A DNA stretch of 64,000 nt from NCBI RefSeq assembly GCF_003352185.1, contig NZ_CP029608.1:3720001-3784000 (forward strand), given 5' to 3'. A model generated the notes under the pieces. The model worked only from the letters and a program-made list of their open reading frames with translations. It was not told the origin of the DNA and made no database searches. The position numbers and the translations under genes were made by a program. Positions within the stretch are counted from its first letter, which is position 1. Each line of letters opens with the position of its first letter. This document shows positions 25,986-34,743 of the stretch, piece by piece. Source of the DNA: Pseudomonas kribbensis (GTDB lineage: Bacteria; Pseudomonadota; Gammaproteobacteria; Pseudomonadales; Pseudomonadaceae).

Positions 25986-26501
25986 ATGACCACTGCTCTT
26001 TCGACCGCCGTCAAAGGCTTGCACCTGAACCTCGACCGCGCCGGCCAGTGGCTCGCGCCGCTGACCCTGCGCCTGTTCATCGCCTGGGAGTTTTTCGAAT
26101 CGGGTCTGGAAAAATTCAACGGCCAGAACTGGTTCGAGGACATTCAGGACCGCTTCCCGTTTCCCTTCGATCACTTGCCGGCGACGCTGAACTGGGAGCT
26201 GTCGATGTGGGCCGAGCTGATCTGCGCCCTGGCGATCCTGATCGGACTCGGCACACGGATCTCGGCGATTTCGCTGATCGTGGTGACGGTGGTCGCCACC
26301 GCTGCCGTGCACTGGCCGGCAGACTGGTCATCGTTGAGCGAACTGGCCCAAGGCTACGCGATCACCAACAAAGGCTTCGGCAACTTCAAGCTGCCAGCGA
26401 TTTACCTGGCTGCGCTGGTGCCGCTGGTGTTCGCCGGGGCCGGCAAGTTGAGCGTGGATGCGTGGCTGGCGCGGTTTTTCTGGAAACGCGCCAGCCGTTG
26501 A
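25986..26501 (+). CDS. DoxX family membrane protein (HvfX-like)
   Basis: The product has 171 residues with about four membrane segments ([77 protein letters not shown]). The first carries the DoxX pattern of Arg and Glu-Phe-Phe-Glu-Ser-Gly. DoxX proteins close most hvfABC-type operons and are thought to act in membrane redox or peptide handling. GGAG precedes the ATG. Its partner is the hvfA-like gene 58 bp upstream. The stop lies 3 bp before the convergent L,D-transpeptidase stop. Confidence 0.85.
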   Translation: MTTALSTAVKGLHLNLDRAGQWLAPLTLRLFIAWEFFESGLEKFNGQNWFEDIQDRFPFPFDHLPATLNWELSMWAELICALAILIGLGTRISAISLIVVTVVATAAVHWPADWSSLSELAQGYAITNKGFGNFKLPAIYLAALVPLVFAGAGKLSVDAWLARFFWKRASR

Positions 26502-26504
26502 GAA

Positions 26505-28109
26505 TCAATGCGCCCGATCAAGTCCCGCAAGCAACGCGCTGTCACGGCTGTAGATGTCCGGCGCGTAGAGCACGCGGCCTTGCCCGTCGACCTGTGCCGT
26601 CCAGTACGTCATGAGGATCGGCACCGGATTGCTCAGGCGAAACTCATGGGTGGTGCCGGTGGCAAGCAAGGTATCGGTGCGGGCTCTTTCCGCCGGGCTG
26701 AGCAGGAAGTCGCGCAGTTTCATCGGGTGCTCGACCCGCACACAACCGGAACTGAACGCCCGTGGTCCCTTGTCGAACAGCGCTTTGCTCGGTGTGTCAT
26801 GCAGGTACACCGAGAACGGGTTGGGGAAGCGGATAACCATCTGTCCCAACGGGTTGCGCGGCCCGGCGTCCTGACGCAGAAGGATGTTGCCGGGATTGTC
26901 CCAGTCGATGTCGGCAGCGGCCAGCGGCTGGCCGTTGGCGTCGAGTACTTGCAGGTTCTGACGGCTGAGGAAGGTCTGGTCCTTGCGGATTTCCGGCAGC
27001 TTGTCTTCTTTCCAGATGGTCGGCGGCACGGTCCAGGTCGGGTTCAGCGTCAGGCGCGTGACCCGGGATTTGAGCAACGGTGTCTGGCGCTCGGCGCGAC
27101 CGACCTGAGTGCGGGTCTGCCACACCGGCAGGCCGCCCTGGTACAGGGTCAGTTCGGCAGCGGCGACGTTGACCAGCAGGCCGTCGGGCTCCATGTCCTG
27201 GGCCAGCCAGCGGAAACGCTCAAGGTTGACCCGCAACTGCTCGCGACGGGTCAACGGGCTGATGTTCATTTCGGCAATCGTCCCCGGCCCGACCACACCG
27301 TCGGCCTGCAACGAATGGTTGGCCTGGAAGCTTTTCACGGCTTCGACCAAAACACCGTGGTAGGCGTTGTCCGGCGTGCCGACCACACTGCTCAGATAAC
27401 CTTCGCTGTACAGTCGTCGCGCCAGCTCCGGCACGCGTTTGTCTTCCATGTCCGGACGCAGCAACGGCCCGTTGCCCACCGATTGCCAGTGCGGCAAGGC
27501 CTGCAGGCGTTGCGCGGCGTAGAGATGGCGCAGGTTCTGGTATTGCGCCAGGCGCGGGCGGGCCAGATCGAAGGCGGCGGCAACGTCATGCATGCCCGGC
27601 ACGGCAATGGCGAGCAGCTCCGCCTGACGGTCGCGGGGCGTATCGTCGGAATGCCACAACGGTTCGAAATGCGATTGCAGCAGACGACCGTAATGCAGGT
27701 CCTGCAAGGCCTGCAGGTAATTGCGGCTGATGTCGATATCGGCGCACAGTTCGCCATCCTGCGGGGCCGTATCGGCGACCGGATAGCGTTTCGGATTGAG
27801 GCCATCGTCGGCCAACAGCTGCAATTGTGCATGCAAGGCCGGCAATTGCCCGGCCGCTGCCCAGACCGGCATCCAGTCCTGTTGCCGGTAGAAGGCCTGC
27901 AACTGTTCCAGGGCCGGGCCACTGAGACGGGCGGCAATCGCCGGGCAAGCCTGCGGCAGGCCGATCAGCACGGCCTGCAACGGACTTTGCGGCTCCACGG
28001 GCACCTCCGCCGGCAGTGTCGGGAGCGCCGGCAACGGCTCTTCGGCACAAACGACAAACGGCGCAGCGAGCAGACAAATGCTCAAGTAGCATGCGTACTT
28101 TTTGAACAA
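26505..28109 (-). CDS. YcbB/LdtD-type L,D-transpeptidase
   Basis: The product has 534 residues. The start is TTG 28109, with TTGGAG upstream. A signal peptide (1 to about 22) is followed by a YcbB scaffold domain, a peptidoglycan-binding domain (about 225-285: YHGVLVEAVKSFQANHSLQADG) and a YkuD catalytic domain with His437 (YLHDTPSKALF) and Cys456 (RAFSSGCVRVEHP). The enzyme makes 3-3 cross-links in peptidoglycan in the periplasm, which matters under envelope or beta-lactam stress. It is divergent from a second YkuD-type gene. Confidence 0.9.
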   Translation of the reverse strand: MFKKYACYLSICLLAAPFVVCAEEPLPALPTLPAEVPVEPQSPLQAVLIGLPQACPAIAARLSGPALEQLQAFYRQQDWMPVWAAAGQLPALHAQLQLLADDGLNPKRYPVADTAPQDGELCADIDISRNYLQALQDLHYGRLLQSHFEPLWHSDDTPRDRQAELLAIAVPGMHDVAAAFDLARPRLAQYQNLRHLYAAQRLQALPHWQSVGNGPLLRPDMEDKRVPELARRLYSEGYLSSVVGTPDNAYHGVLVEAVKSFQANHSLQADGVVGPGTIAEMNISPLTRREQLRVNLERFRWLAQDMEPDGLLVNVAAAELTLYQGGLPVWQTRTQVGRAERQTPLLKSRVTRLTLNPTWTVPPTIWKEDKLPEIRKDQTFLSRQNLQVLDANGQPLAAADIDWDNPGNILLRQDAGPRNPLGQMVIRFPNPFSVYLHDTPSKALFDKGPRAFSSGCVRVEHPMKLRDFLLSPAERARTDTLLATGTTHEFRLSNPVPILMTYWTAQVDGQGRVLYAPDIYSRDSALLAGLDRAH

Positions 28110-28261
28110 CTGCTTTACTCCAATCCGTGGCCGTCTTGATTGACGGTCAACCTTACATCAGGTGCGGTGATACAGTCAGGTCCGATTCGCGGGCCTGCCC
28201 GGGACGACTGGACGTCAGGAGCCAAAGTGCCAACCATGTAGCCAGTGAGGATTCACTTTAA

Positions 28262-28975
28262 ATGTTGACGTTTTTGCGCCGACTTCTGCTGACTGCCGCT
28301 GCCCTGGGGCTGGGGACCAGTCAGGTTTTTGCCGCCGGCACCGCTTCGCCGGTTCTCTACAACAGCCTCGCCCACGCCGCTCCGGAACTCAATCCCCAGG
28401 CGCTGAAAGGTGCCCTGAACGCCATGCAATGCGCGATCAACAACGGCGCGAAGCAGTCCCGTCACCTGGCGATCATCGATTATTCGCAACCGTCCACCGA
28501 GCGACGCCTGTGGATCTTCGACCTGACGCAGAAAAAACTGATCCTGCGCGACCTGGTCGCCCACGGTTCGAAATCCGGGGACAACTTCGCCACCCGGTTC
28601 TCCAACCGTGAGGGCAGCTTCCAGTCCAGCCTCGGTTTGTTCCGCACCCAGGAAAGTTACGAAGGCACTCACGGTTATTCGCTGCGCATGGACGGCCTGG
28701 AGCCGGGCGTCAACGACATGGCCCGCGACCGCGCTATCGTGATTCACGCCGCCGACTACGTGAATCTGTTCTGGAGCAAACGTACGGGCCGGCTGGGCCG
28801 CAGTCAGGGTTGCCCGGCCGTACGGCCGCAGGTCGCCAGACGGGTGATCGACAGCCTGAAGGACGGCCAGTACATGTTTTCCTGGTACCCGGACCAGCAC
28901 TGGCTGAAGTCCTCGCCGTACCTCAACTGCCAGCCGCAGCAGATTGCGAGCATCCTCAGTACCCACGGCAGTTGA
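28262..28975 (+). CDS. Murein L,D-transpeptidase catalytic domain protein (YkuD_2 type)
   Basis: The product has 237 residues with a signal peptide (1 to about 24, ending VFAA). The catalytic segment reads AIVIHAADYVNLFW, then GRLGRSQGCPAVRP with the nucleophile Cys in SQGCPA. This single-domain family acts on murein in the periplasm; a transpeptidase or amidase-like role is possible. It is transcribed away from the LdtD-type gene with 152 bp between the starts, so both may answer to the same envelope signal. Confidence 0.85.
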   Translation: MLTFLRRLLLTAAALGLGTSQVFAAGTASPVLYNSLAHAAPELNPQALKGALNAMQCAINNGAKQSRHLAIIDYSQPSTERRLWIFDLTQKKLILRDLVAHGSKSGDNFATRFSNREGSFQSSLGLFRTQESYEGTHGYSLRMDGLEPGVNDMARDRAIVIHAADYVNLFWSKRTGRLGRSQGCPAVRPQVARRVIDSLKDGQYMFSWYPDQHWLKSSPYLNCQPQQIASILSTHGS

Positions 28976-29036
28976 AAACAGCCGCTGTCCAAACAATCCC
29001 CTGTTCTCACAGGAGATTTGTGTTTTCAGGGTTTCA

Positions 29037-29051
29037 TTACAACTTTGTCAT
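29037..29051 (+). promoter_or_regulatory. CopR/CusR-type metal box
   Basis: TTACAACTTTGTCAT differs in one position from the TGACAAnnTTGTCAT pattern bound by CusR/CopR regulators. It lies 92 bp before the DUF2790 gene that opens the CopRS-like operon. A perfect hairpin CCGAGCG/CGCTCGG follows at 29067-29083 in the probable leader. Confidence 0.6.
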
Positions 29052-29142
29052 TGAGTTGTCGGTTTGCCGAGCGGATCGCTCGGTAGCCTGAAGTTGTTCC
29101 GGCACACCTGCCGATCCACTTCACCGACACGAGTGACTCATC

Positions 29143-29394
29143 ATGAAAACCCTGATCCTGGCCTTCACCGCCCTCCTCGCCACCGGTTCCGTGTTCGCTG
29201 CCGAAATGCCGGACAACACGGTCATTCACGACACCAACGGTTTCTACGTGCACCTGGATGTCGACAAAGTCCTCTCCAGCACCGATATTTCCCAGGCTTG
29301 CGGCGTCATTCCCGCACGACTCAACTACCTCGACCACCAGGGCCGCGAACATGTGCTGGACTACCAAGTGCAAGGCAGCGGTTGCACCAACTGA
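29143..29394 (+). CDS. DUF2790 small periplasmic protein
   Basis: The product has 83 residues with a signal peptide (1 to about 19, ending VFA). Mature landmarks are FYVHLDVDKVLSSTD, ACGVIPARLNYLDHQG and the ending GSGCTN, matching the paralogue at 20980-21216 in both Cys positions. It ends 19 bp before the response regulator start, so it opens that operon. Placement before a metal-type two-component system suggests a periplasmic metal-related or stress-sensing task; this is inference. Confidence 0.87.
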   Translation: MKTLILAFTALLATGSVFAAEMPDNTVIHDTNGFYVHLDVDKVLSSTDISQACGVIPARLNYLDHQGREHVLDYQVQGSGCTN

Positions 29395-29413
29395 CCAGTG
29401 AGGCGCAGTGCCA

Positions 29414-30085
29414 ATGAATATCCTTGTCGTCGAAGACGAACCCAAGGCCGGCAACTACCTGCTCAACGGCTTGCAGGAACTGGGTTACAACGTGAGCCTG
29501 GCCCGGGACGGCGCCGACGGTCTGCACCTGGCGCTGGAACACGACTTCGACGTGATCGTGCTGGACGTGATGATGCCGAAAATGGATGGCTGGGAAGTCC
29601 TGCGCCGGCTGCGCAAGGAAGCCGACACGCCGGTGCTGTTTCTCACTGCCCGTGACGACATCGCCGACCGGGTCAAAGGCCTGGAGCTGGGCGCCGATGA
29701 CTACCTGATCAAACCGTTTTCCTTCGCCGAACTGGTGGCGCGTCTGCGTACCCTGACCCGGCGCGGGCCGATCCATGAAGAAGAACAGTTGCAGGTGGCC
29801 GATCTGCAGATCGACGTGCTCAAGCGCCGGGTCACCCGCGCCGGCAGCCGGATCACTCTGACCAACAAGGAATTCGCGCTGCTGCAACTGTTCGCCACCC
29901 ACGAAGGACAAGTGCTGTCGCGCTCGCTGATCGCGTCCCGGGTGTGGGACATGAATTTCGACAGCGACACCAATGTGGTCGATGTCGCCGTGCGCCGCCT
30001 GCGGGCGAAGATCGACGACCCGTTCCCGCTCAAGCTGATCCACAGCGTGCGCGGCATCGGCTACCGCTTCGATACCCAGCCATGA
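29414..30085 (+). CDS. Heavy-metal type response regulator (CopR/CusR-like)
   Basis: The product has 223 residues. The receiver domain has acidic residues in VVEDE and the phosphoacceptor Asp51 ([13 protein letters not shown]); the output domain is OmpR-type ([13 protein letters not shown], then [17 protein letters not shown]). The start ATG 29414 is preferred over GTG 29408 because it gives the standard MNILVVEDE. It overlaps the kinase gene by 4 bp (ATGA). The likely target is the CopR-type box at 29037, giving autoregulation. Confidence 0.9.
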   Translation: MNILVVEDEPKAGNYLLNGLQELGYNVSLARDGADGLHLALEHDFDVIVLDVMMPKMDGWEVLRRLRKEADTPVLFLTARDDIADRVKGLELGADDYLIKPFSFAELVARLRTLTRRGPIHEEEQLQVADLQIDVLKRRVTRAGSRITLTNKEFALLQLFATHEGQVLSRSLIASRVWDMNFDSDTNVVDVAVRRLRAKIDDPFPLKLIHSVRGIGYRFDTQP

Positions 30086-31488
30086 AAATCACCGGCACGT
30101 ATTCCCTGACGCTGCGCCTGGCGCTGGTGTTCGCGGTGCTCGCCTTCGCGTCCCTGGCGGGCCTCGGCGCGGCGCTGTACAACGCGCTGGATGAACAACT
30201 GACCCGCCGCGATGACATTCAGCTGGTCAGCCGCATCGATCAGTTGCGCACCATCCTCAACGACAGCAACACCCTGGAGCTGATCCAGAACAAACCGGCG
30301 CTGTTCCAGAACATGCTGGGCAACCGCGAAGCGCTGTTGACCATCGGCGCGCCGGGGCAACCGCCCTTGTTCGTGGTCAATCCCAGCAACCTGACGTTGC
30401 CGACCGTACCCGCCGTGCCGATCAACCATGTGATGGCCCTCAACGACGTGCAACATCTGCCGAGCATCAACGGCGTGCCGTTCTCGGCGGTGGCGGCCAG
30501 TATCGACTCCGGCGATCAGGGCAATCTGCAAGTGCTGATCGGCAAGGTGATGAGCGAACGCACGGCGATGCTCGCCAGTTATCGGCTCAGCGTGTATGGC
30601 CTGGCGTCACTGGCGGCGATTGTCCTGGCGCTGGTCGGCTGCCTGCTGGTGTATCGCGGCCTGCTGCCGCTGCGCCGGCTTGCACGGCATGCCCACGGAA
30701 TCGGCATCGCCAACCTCGGTGAACGCCTCGACCGCCACGGCACACCCCGGGAATTGCAGCCGATGATCGAAGCCTTCAATGCGATGCTGGACCGGCTCGA
30801 CCGAGGGGTCACCCAACTGAGCCAGGTCTCCACCGACATGGCCCACGAACTGCGCACGCCCATCAACAACCTGCTCGGCGAAACCCAGGTCGCCCTGCAA
30901 CAGAACCGCAGCGTCGAGGCCTATCAGCAGTTGCTCGCCTCCAACGTCGAAGAGCTCGAACGGCTGGCGCGGATGCTCGACAACATGCTCTTTCTCGCCC
31001 GCACCGACCCGGCCAGTGCCTTGAGCCAGCGTCAGGAGCTGGACGCCTGCGATGAAATGCAACGTATCGCCGATTACTTCGAAGGCCTGGCCGCCGATGT
31101 CGGCGTCACCATCGAGGCCCGTGGCAGCGGCGTGATCTGGGCCGAGCCGATGCTGCTGCGCCGGGCCCTGGCCAATCTGTGCGCCAACGCGATCAAGTAC
31201 GGCGCAGCGGATTCGACGATGCAGGTTGAAGCCATCGCCGAACCGGATGGCAGCTACCTGCGGGTGCGCAATCACGGGACGACGATTCCCCCGGAGCATC
31301 TGTCGCGGCTGTTCGAACGTTTCTACCGCGCCGATCCGTCCCGCGAGCGTTCGGCCCAGTCCAACGGTCTGGGCCTCTCGATCGTGGCGACCATCATGCA
31401 ATTGCATCAGGGCCGCTACAGCGTCAGCAGCGCTGATGGTGTCACCTGCTTTGAGCTGTTCTTTCCGGCCCGCCAACTTCGGGATTGA
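30082..31488 (+). CDS. Heavy-metal type sensor histidine kinase (CusS-like)
   Basis: The product has 468 residues with two membrane segments (about 10-32 and 170-190) framing a periplasmic sensor of about 135 residues, then a HAMP domain, the dimerisation box with His255 ([12 protein letters not shown]) and an ATPase domain with [10 protein letters not shown] and SNGLGLSIV. The sensor region contains no His cluster typical of copper or silver sensors, so the ligand is uncertain. The ATG overlaps the regulator's stop, so the two are translationally coupled. Confidence 0.9.
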   Translation: MKITGTYSLTLRLALVFAVLAFASLAGLGAALYNALDEQLTRRDDIQLVSRIDQLRTILNDSNTLELIQNKPALFQNMLGNREALLTIGAPGQPPLFVVNPSNLTLPTVPAVPINHVMALNDVQHLPSINGVPFSAVAASIDSGDQGNLQVLIGKVMSERTAMLASYRLSVYGLASLAAIVLALVGCLLVYRGLLPLRRLARHAHGIGIANLGERLDRHGTPRELQPMIEAFNAMLDRLDRGVTQLSQVSTDMAHELRTPINNLLGETQVALQQNRSVEAYQQLLASNVEELERLARMLDNMLFLARTDPASALSQRQELDACDEMQRIADYFEGLAADVGVTIEARGSGVIWAEPMLLRRALANLCANAIKYGAADSTMQVEAIAEPDGSYLRVRNHGTTIPPEHLSRLFERFYRADPSRERSAQSNGLGLSIVATIMQLHQGRYSVSSADGVTCFELFFPARQLRD

Positions 31489-31496
31489 GTGTTCTT

Positions 31497-31586
31497 TGTG
31501 GGAGCGAGCCTGCTCGCGATAGCGTCAAATCAGCCAGCTTAATCAGCGCCGGACACTCCGCATCGCGAGCAGGCTCGCTCCCACAG
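31497..31586. repeat. Inverted pair of REP elements
   Basis: TGTGGGAGCGAGCCTGCTCG (31497-31516) and its inverse CGAGCAGGCTCGCTCCCACA (31566-31585) flank a short spacer. The right arm lies inside the 3' end of the DHA2 exporter gene and supplies part of its C-terminal codons. Confidence 0.93.
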
Positions 31587-32934
31587 GGCTGCAGCCAAGG
31601 CCGAGGGCAGCGATCATTAACGCCGTGGCAACGCCAAAAGTGACATGTAATCCGCTGGCAATCACTTCAGTCGATGCCTGGGTCGGATCGTCCGTGGTCA
31701 GGGCAAACACCGCACCCATGGCCGCCGCCCCGGTGATCAACCCCAGATTGCGTGACAACCCGAGCATGGCCGAGACCACCCCGCGCTGATCCTGCCCGAC
31801 ACCCGCCATCAGCCCGGTATTGTTGGCGGCCTGGAACAGCGCATAACTCAATGCAACCACCGTTATCGGCAACACATAGGCAAGCAGTCCGAAACTCACC
31901 GGCAACAGCGCCAGCAAAGCACAACCGCAGGCCAGCCCAAGCAATGCGCCCGGCACCATTCGCCGCGCCCCGAAACGATCCACCAGACGCCCGGCCGGTA
32001 CACCGCTGAACGCCGCCAGCAACGGCCCGACCGACAACACCAGTCCGACCTGAGTGCTGCCGAGCCCCAAGCCTCGGCTCAGGTAAAACGGCCCGACCAC
32101 CAGCGTGGTCATCATCACCGTGGTCACCAGCAAGGTCAGCGCCAGACTGCTGCTGATGCGTGAATCGGTGAACAATGACAAATGAATCAGCGGCGCCTTG
32201 CTCTTCTTCTCGATCAGGATGAACAGCCCCACTCCCGACAGACTGATCAGCAACAACGTCGGGGTGAATCCTTCAACTGTCATCGCCAGTGCATAGGCCG
32301 CCAGCGTCAGCATCAGCACCGCAGTGCCGGGATAATCGAACGCAAGAGGCTTGCGTTCGACTCGGTCCTTGGGCAGATAGCGATACACCAGCCATGCGTT
32401 GAGCAAACCCAACGGCACGTTGATCACAAAGATCGACTGCCAGCCGACATGCGCCATCAACAGCCCACCGAGCGACGGCCCGAGGGTGGTGCCAGTGGCC
32501 GACATCGTGGCCAGCAACCCCATCGCACTGCCGGCCCGGGCCTTGGGCACCGCGTCGGCCACCAGCGCCACGGTCAACGCGAACATGATCGCCGCACCCA
32601 CGCCTTGCACCGCCCGCGCACCGATCAGCCAGGCCAGGCTCGGCGCCAGTGCGCAGGCCAGCGAAGCGGCGGTAAAGATGCCGATGCCGATCAACAACAA
32701 GCGCCGCCGCCCGAAGCCGTCACCCAATCGCCCGACGCTGACAATCAAGGTGGTGACCGCCAGCAGATAGGCCAGCACGATCCACTGCACTTCCTGAAAC
32801 GTCGCATCGAAGGCCGCCGCCAGGGTCGGCAGTCCGGCGTTGGCGATGCTGGTGTCCAGTGACGGCATCAGCATCGACAGCGCCAGACTGGTCAACGCCC
32901 AGCGGGCTGAAGGGTTCAGGGGTTCTCGGTGCAT
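31543..32934 (-). CDS. DHA2-family MFS exporter (EmrB/QacA type)
   Basis: The product has 463 residues with about 14 hydrophobic segments. Family marks are LDTSIANAGLPTLA in TM1 and GRLGDGFGRRRLLLIG in the TM2-3 loop. Members expel toxic compounds using the proton gradient. The last 15 residues or so ([15 protein letters not shown]) are translated from a REP element, so the original C-terminus was replaced. It is divergent from a LysR gene, 103 bp between the starts, which presumably controls it. Confidence 0.88.
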   Translation of the reverse strand: MHREPLNPSARWALTSLALSMLMPSLDTSIANAGLPTLAAAFDATFQEVQWIVLAYLLAVTTLIVSVGRLGDGFGRRRLLLIGIGIFTAASLACALAPSLAWLIGARAVQGVGAAIMFALTVALVADAVPKARAGSAMGLLATMSATGTTLGPSLGGLLMAHVGWQSIFVINVPLGLLNAWLVYRYLPKDRVERKPLAFDYPGTAVLMLTLAAYALAMTVEGFTPTLLLISLSGVGLFILIEKKSKAPLIHLSLFTDSRISSSLALTLLVTTVMMTTLVVGPFYLSRGLGLGSTQVGLVLSVGPLLAAFSGVPAGRLVDRFGARRMVPGALLGLACGCALLALLPVSFGLLAYVLPITVVALSYALFQAANNTGLMAGVGQDQRGVVSAMLGLSRNLGLITGAAAMGAVFALTTDDPTQASTEVIASGLHVTFGVATALMIAALGLGCSPVGASLLAMRSVRR

Positions 32935-33037
32935 GGGGGGCTCACAGGGCAGAAGTCATGGGACATAGCCTGAGCCTCGACAATACAAGGCGCAAGACGC
33001 ATGCTTTGCACTTGATACATGCATGGAACGCCATGTC

Positions 33038-33925
33038 ATGAATGCACCGGATCTGAACTTGTTGATCACCCTCGACGTGCTGTTGAGCGAAGGCAGCGTC
33101 GCCCGCGCCGCCACGCGCCTGGGTCTGAGTCCGTCCGCCATGAGCCGGGCGCTGGCCCGGTTGCGGGAAACCACCGGAGATCCGCTGCTGGTACGCGCCG
33201 GTCGTGGACTGGTGCCGACCCCGCGAGCGCTGGAGTTGCGCGACCGGGTCAGCTATCTGGTGCAGGAAGCCGAAGCGGTTTTGCGCCCGGCAGAAGTGCT
33301 CGATCCCGGCCAGTTGCGGCGCACTTTCACCCTGCGCAACACCGACGGTTTTGTCGAAACCTTCGCCGCCGCCCTGCTCGCCCGCATCGCCGAAGAAGCG
33401 CCCGACGTGCGCCTGCGCTTTGTGCAAAAGGCCGACAAGGACAGCACGCTGCTGCGCGAAGGTCGGGTGGATCTGGAAACCGGTGTGGTCGACGACAGCA
33501 CCGATCCGACGCTGCACAGCCGCATCCTGTTCCGCGATCAGTGGATCGGTGTGGTGCGTGAGGGGCATCCGTTGAGCAGCGGCAAGGTCAGCGCCAAACG
33601 CTTCGCTTCGGGCCAGCACATTCTGGTGTCACGCCGTGGTCGCAGCAGCGGCCCGGTGGACGAAGCGCTGCTCGCCTTCGGCCTGACGCGGGACATCGTC
33701 ACTTCGTTCGGCGGCTTTTCGGCGGCGCTGACGCTGGTACGAGAATCCGACCTGATCGCCACCGTTCCGGAACGTCACACCAGCAAATTGCGGACGGGTC
33801 TGTTCAGCTTCGCCCTGCCGTTGCGCATGCCGGACATCAGCGTTTCGATGCTCTGGCACCCACGCATGGACGCTGACCCGGCGCATCGCTGGTTGCGCAA
33901 CTGCGTGCGGGAAGTCTGCGCCTAA
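33038..33925 (+). CDS. LysR family transcriptional regulator
   Basis: The product has 295 residues from ATG 33038 (preceded by GGAACG); ATG 33023 would add five residues without a ribosome site. The HTH shows SVARAATRLGLSPSAMSRALARLRE and LVRAGRGLVPTPRA, the NodD/LinR-like subtype of LysR proteins. It faces the DHA2 exporter gene and most likely regulates it. Its stop overlaps the end of the convergent hydrolase gene by 4 bp. Confidence 0.88.
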   Translation: MNAPDLNLLITLDVLLSEGSVARAATRLGLSPSAMSRALARLRETTGDPLLVRAGRGLVPTPRALELRDRVSYLVQEAEAVLRPAEVLDPGQLRRTFTLRNTDGFVETFAAALLARIAEEAPDVRLRFVQKADKDSTLLREGRVDLETGVVDDSTDPTLHSRILFRDQWIGVVREGHPLSSGKVSAKRFASGQHILVSRRGRSSGPVDEALLAFGLTRDIVTSFGGFSAALTLVRESDLIATVPERHTSKLRTGLFSFALPLRMPDISVSMLWHPRMDADPAHRWLRNCVREVCA

Positions 33926-34542
33926 CGCGCCTCACCGTCCTTGGGTTTGTAGAACAGGAATTTTCCGGTTTCGGCGGTCTTGGTGTACTTCTTCGCCCAG
34001 CTCGGGTCGACGTTGTGGTCGTGGAAGTACAAAGCGCCGTGGGTGCGATCGGGGAGCTGACGGTTCAGGGCCTTGCCGGCAATATCCTTGGCCAGCGCAT
34101 ATTCGGCGTCTTCCTTGACCTGATCCGACTTGCCATCGCACCACCAGGAAAACTGGCAACTCTTGGTTTCCGAGCCCTGCTTGACCACCTCGCATACGGT
34201 GCCGGGGAAGCCGTCGTGACCGAGGCGATTCATCACCACATTGGCCACGGCTTCCATTTCCGCCGTGTCCTTGCCCTTGGCTTCCCAATAGATGCTGCGT
34301 GCCAGACAGGTGATCGGGTCGTCGAGCGGCGCGGTGCCGGCCGGGTCGACGGCTTGCACCTCTTTCGGGGTGATGGCTTCGGATTTCGGCGCCGGGGGCG
34401 CGTTGGGCTTGACGGCCGCTTTTTCTTCCAGTACCTCGGCTTTCGCTTCGGCTTTTTCCTTGATCGGTGCCTGATCGGTGGCCAGCACCGCGCCGCTCAG
34501 CAGGGTCAACACAAGACAACAGATCAGCCCGTGCAATTTCAT
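33922..34542 (-). CDS. SleB/CwlJ-type cell wall hydrolase
   Basis: The product has 206 residues from ATG 34542. A signal peptide (1 to about 21) is followed by a Lys/Glu/Ala/Pro-rich linker (about 25-70) and a Hydrolase_2 domain: IYWEAKGKDTAEMEAVANVV, NRLGHDGFPGTVCEVV, CQFSWWCDG and GALYFHDHNVDPSW. The Glu in YWEAKG is the presumed catalytic residue of this lytic family. It should act on peptidoglycan in the periplasm. Two L,D-transpeptidases lie in the same window but are not linked to it. Confidence 0.87.
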   Translation of the reverse strand: MKLHGLICCLVLTLLSGAVLATDQAPIKEKAEAKAEVLEEKAAVKPNAPPAPKSEAITPKEVQAVDPAGTAPLDDPITCLARSIYWEAKGKDTAEMEAVANVVMNRLGHDGFPGTVCEVVKQGSETKSCQFSWWCDGKSDQVKEDAEYALAKDIAGKALNRQLPDRTHGALYFHDHNVDPSWAKKYTKTAETGKFLFYKPKDGEAR

Positions 34543-34743
34543 GATCGATTCTTCCGGCAGCGCCCGTTGCGGGCAAAGTGTTACGTGGCTGAGACGCCCG
34601 GATTCCGGGGACTTCGCAGAGTGTAGACGGCAGAATCCGGCGCAACGTTCCGTGCTGAAAACCACACCATGAAGAAAAAAGACATTGCACGACCCCGGGG
34701 CGTTTCGCGCATCATGGGCGCACTCAGCCCAAGGGAGATTTCC

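Noticed and set aside
26508..28139. A 543-codon frame opposite the LdtD-type gene
   Set aside because: Antisense to a gene with clear catalytic motifs; no domains recognised.
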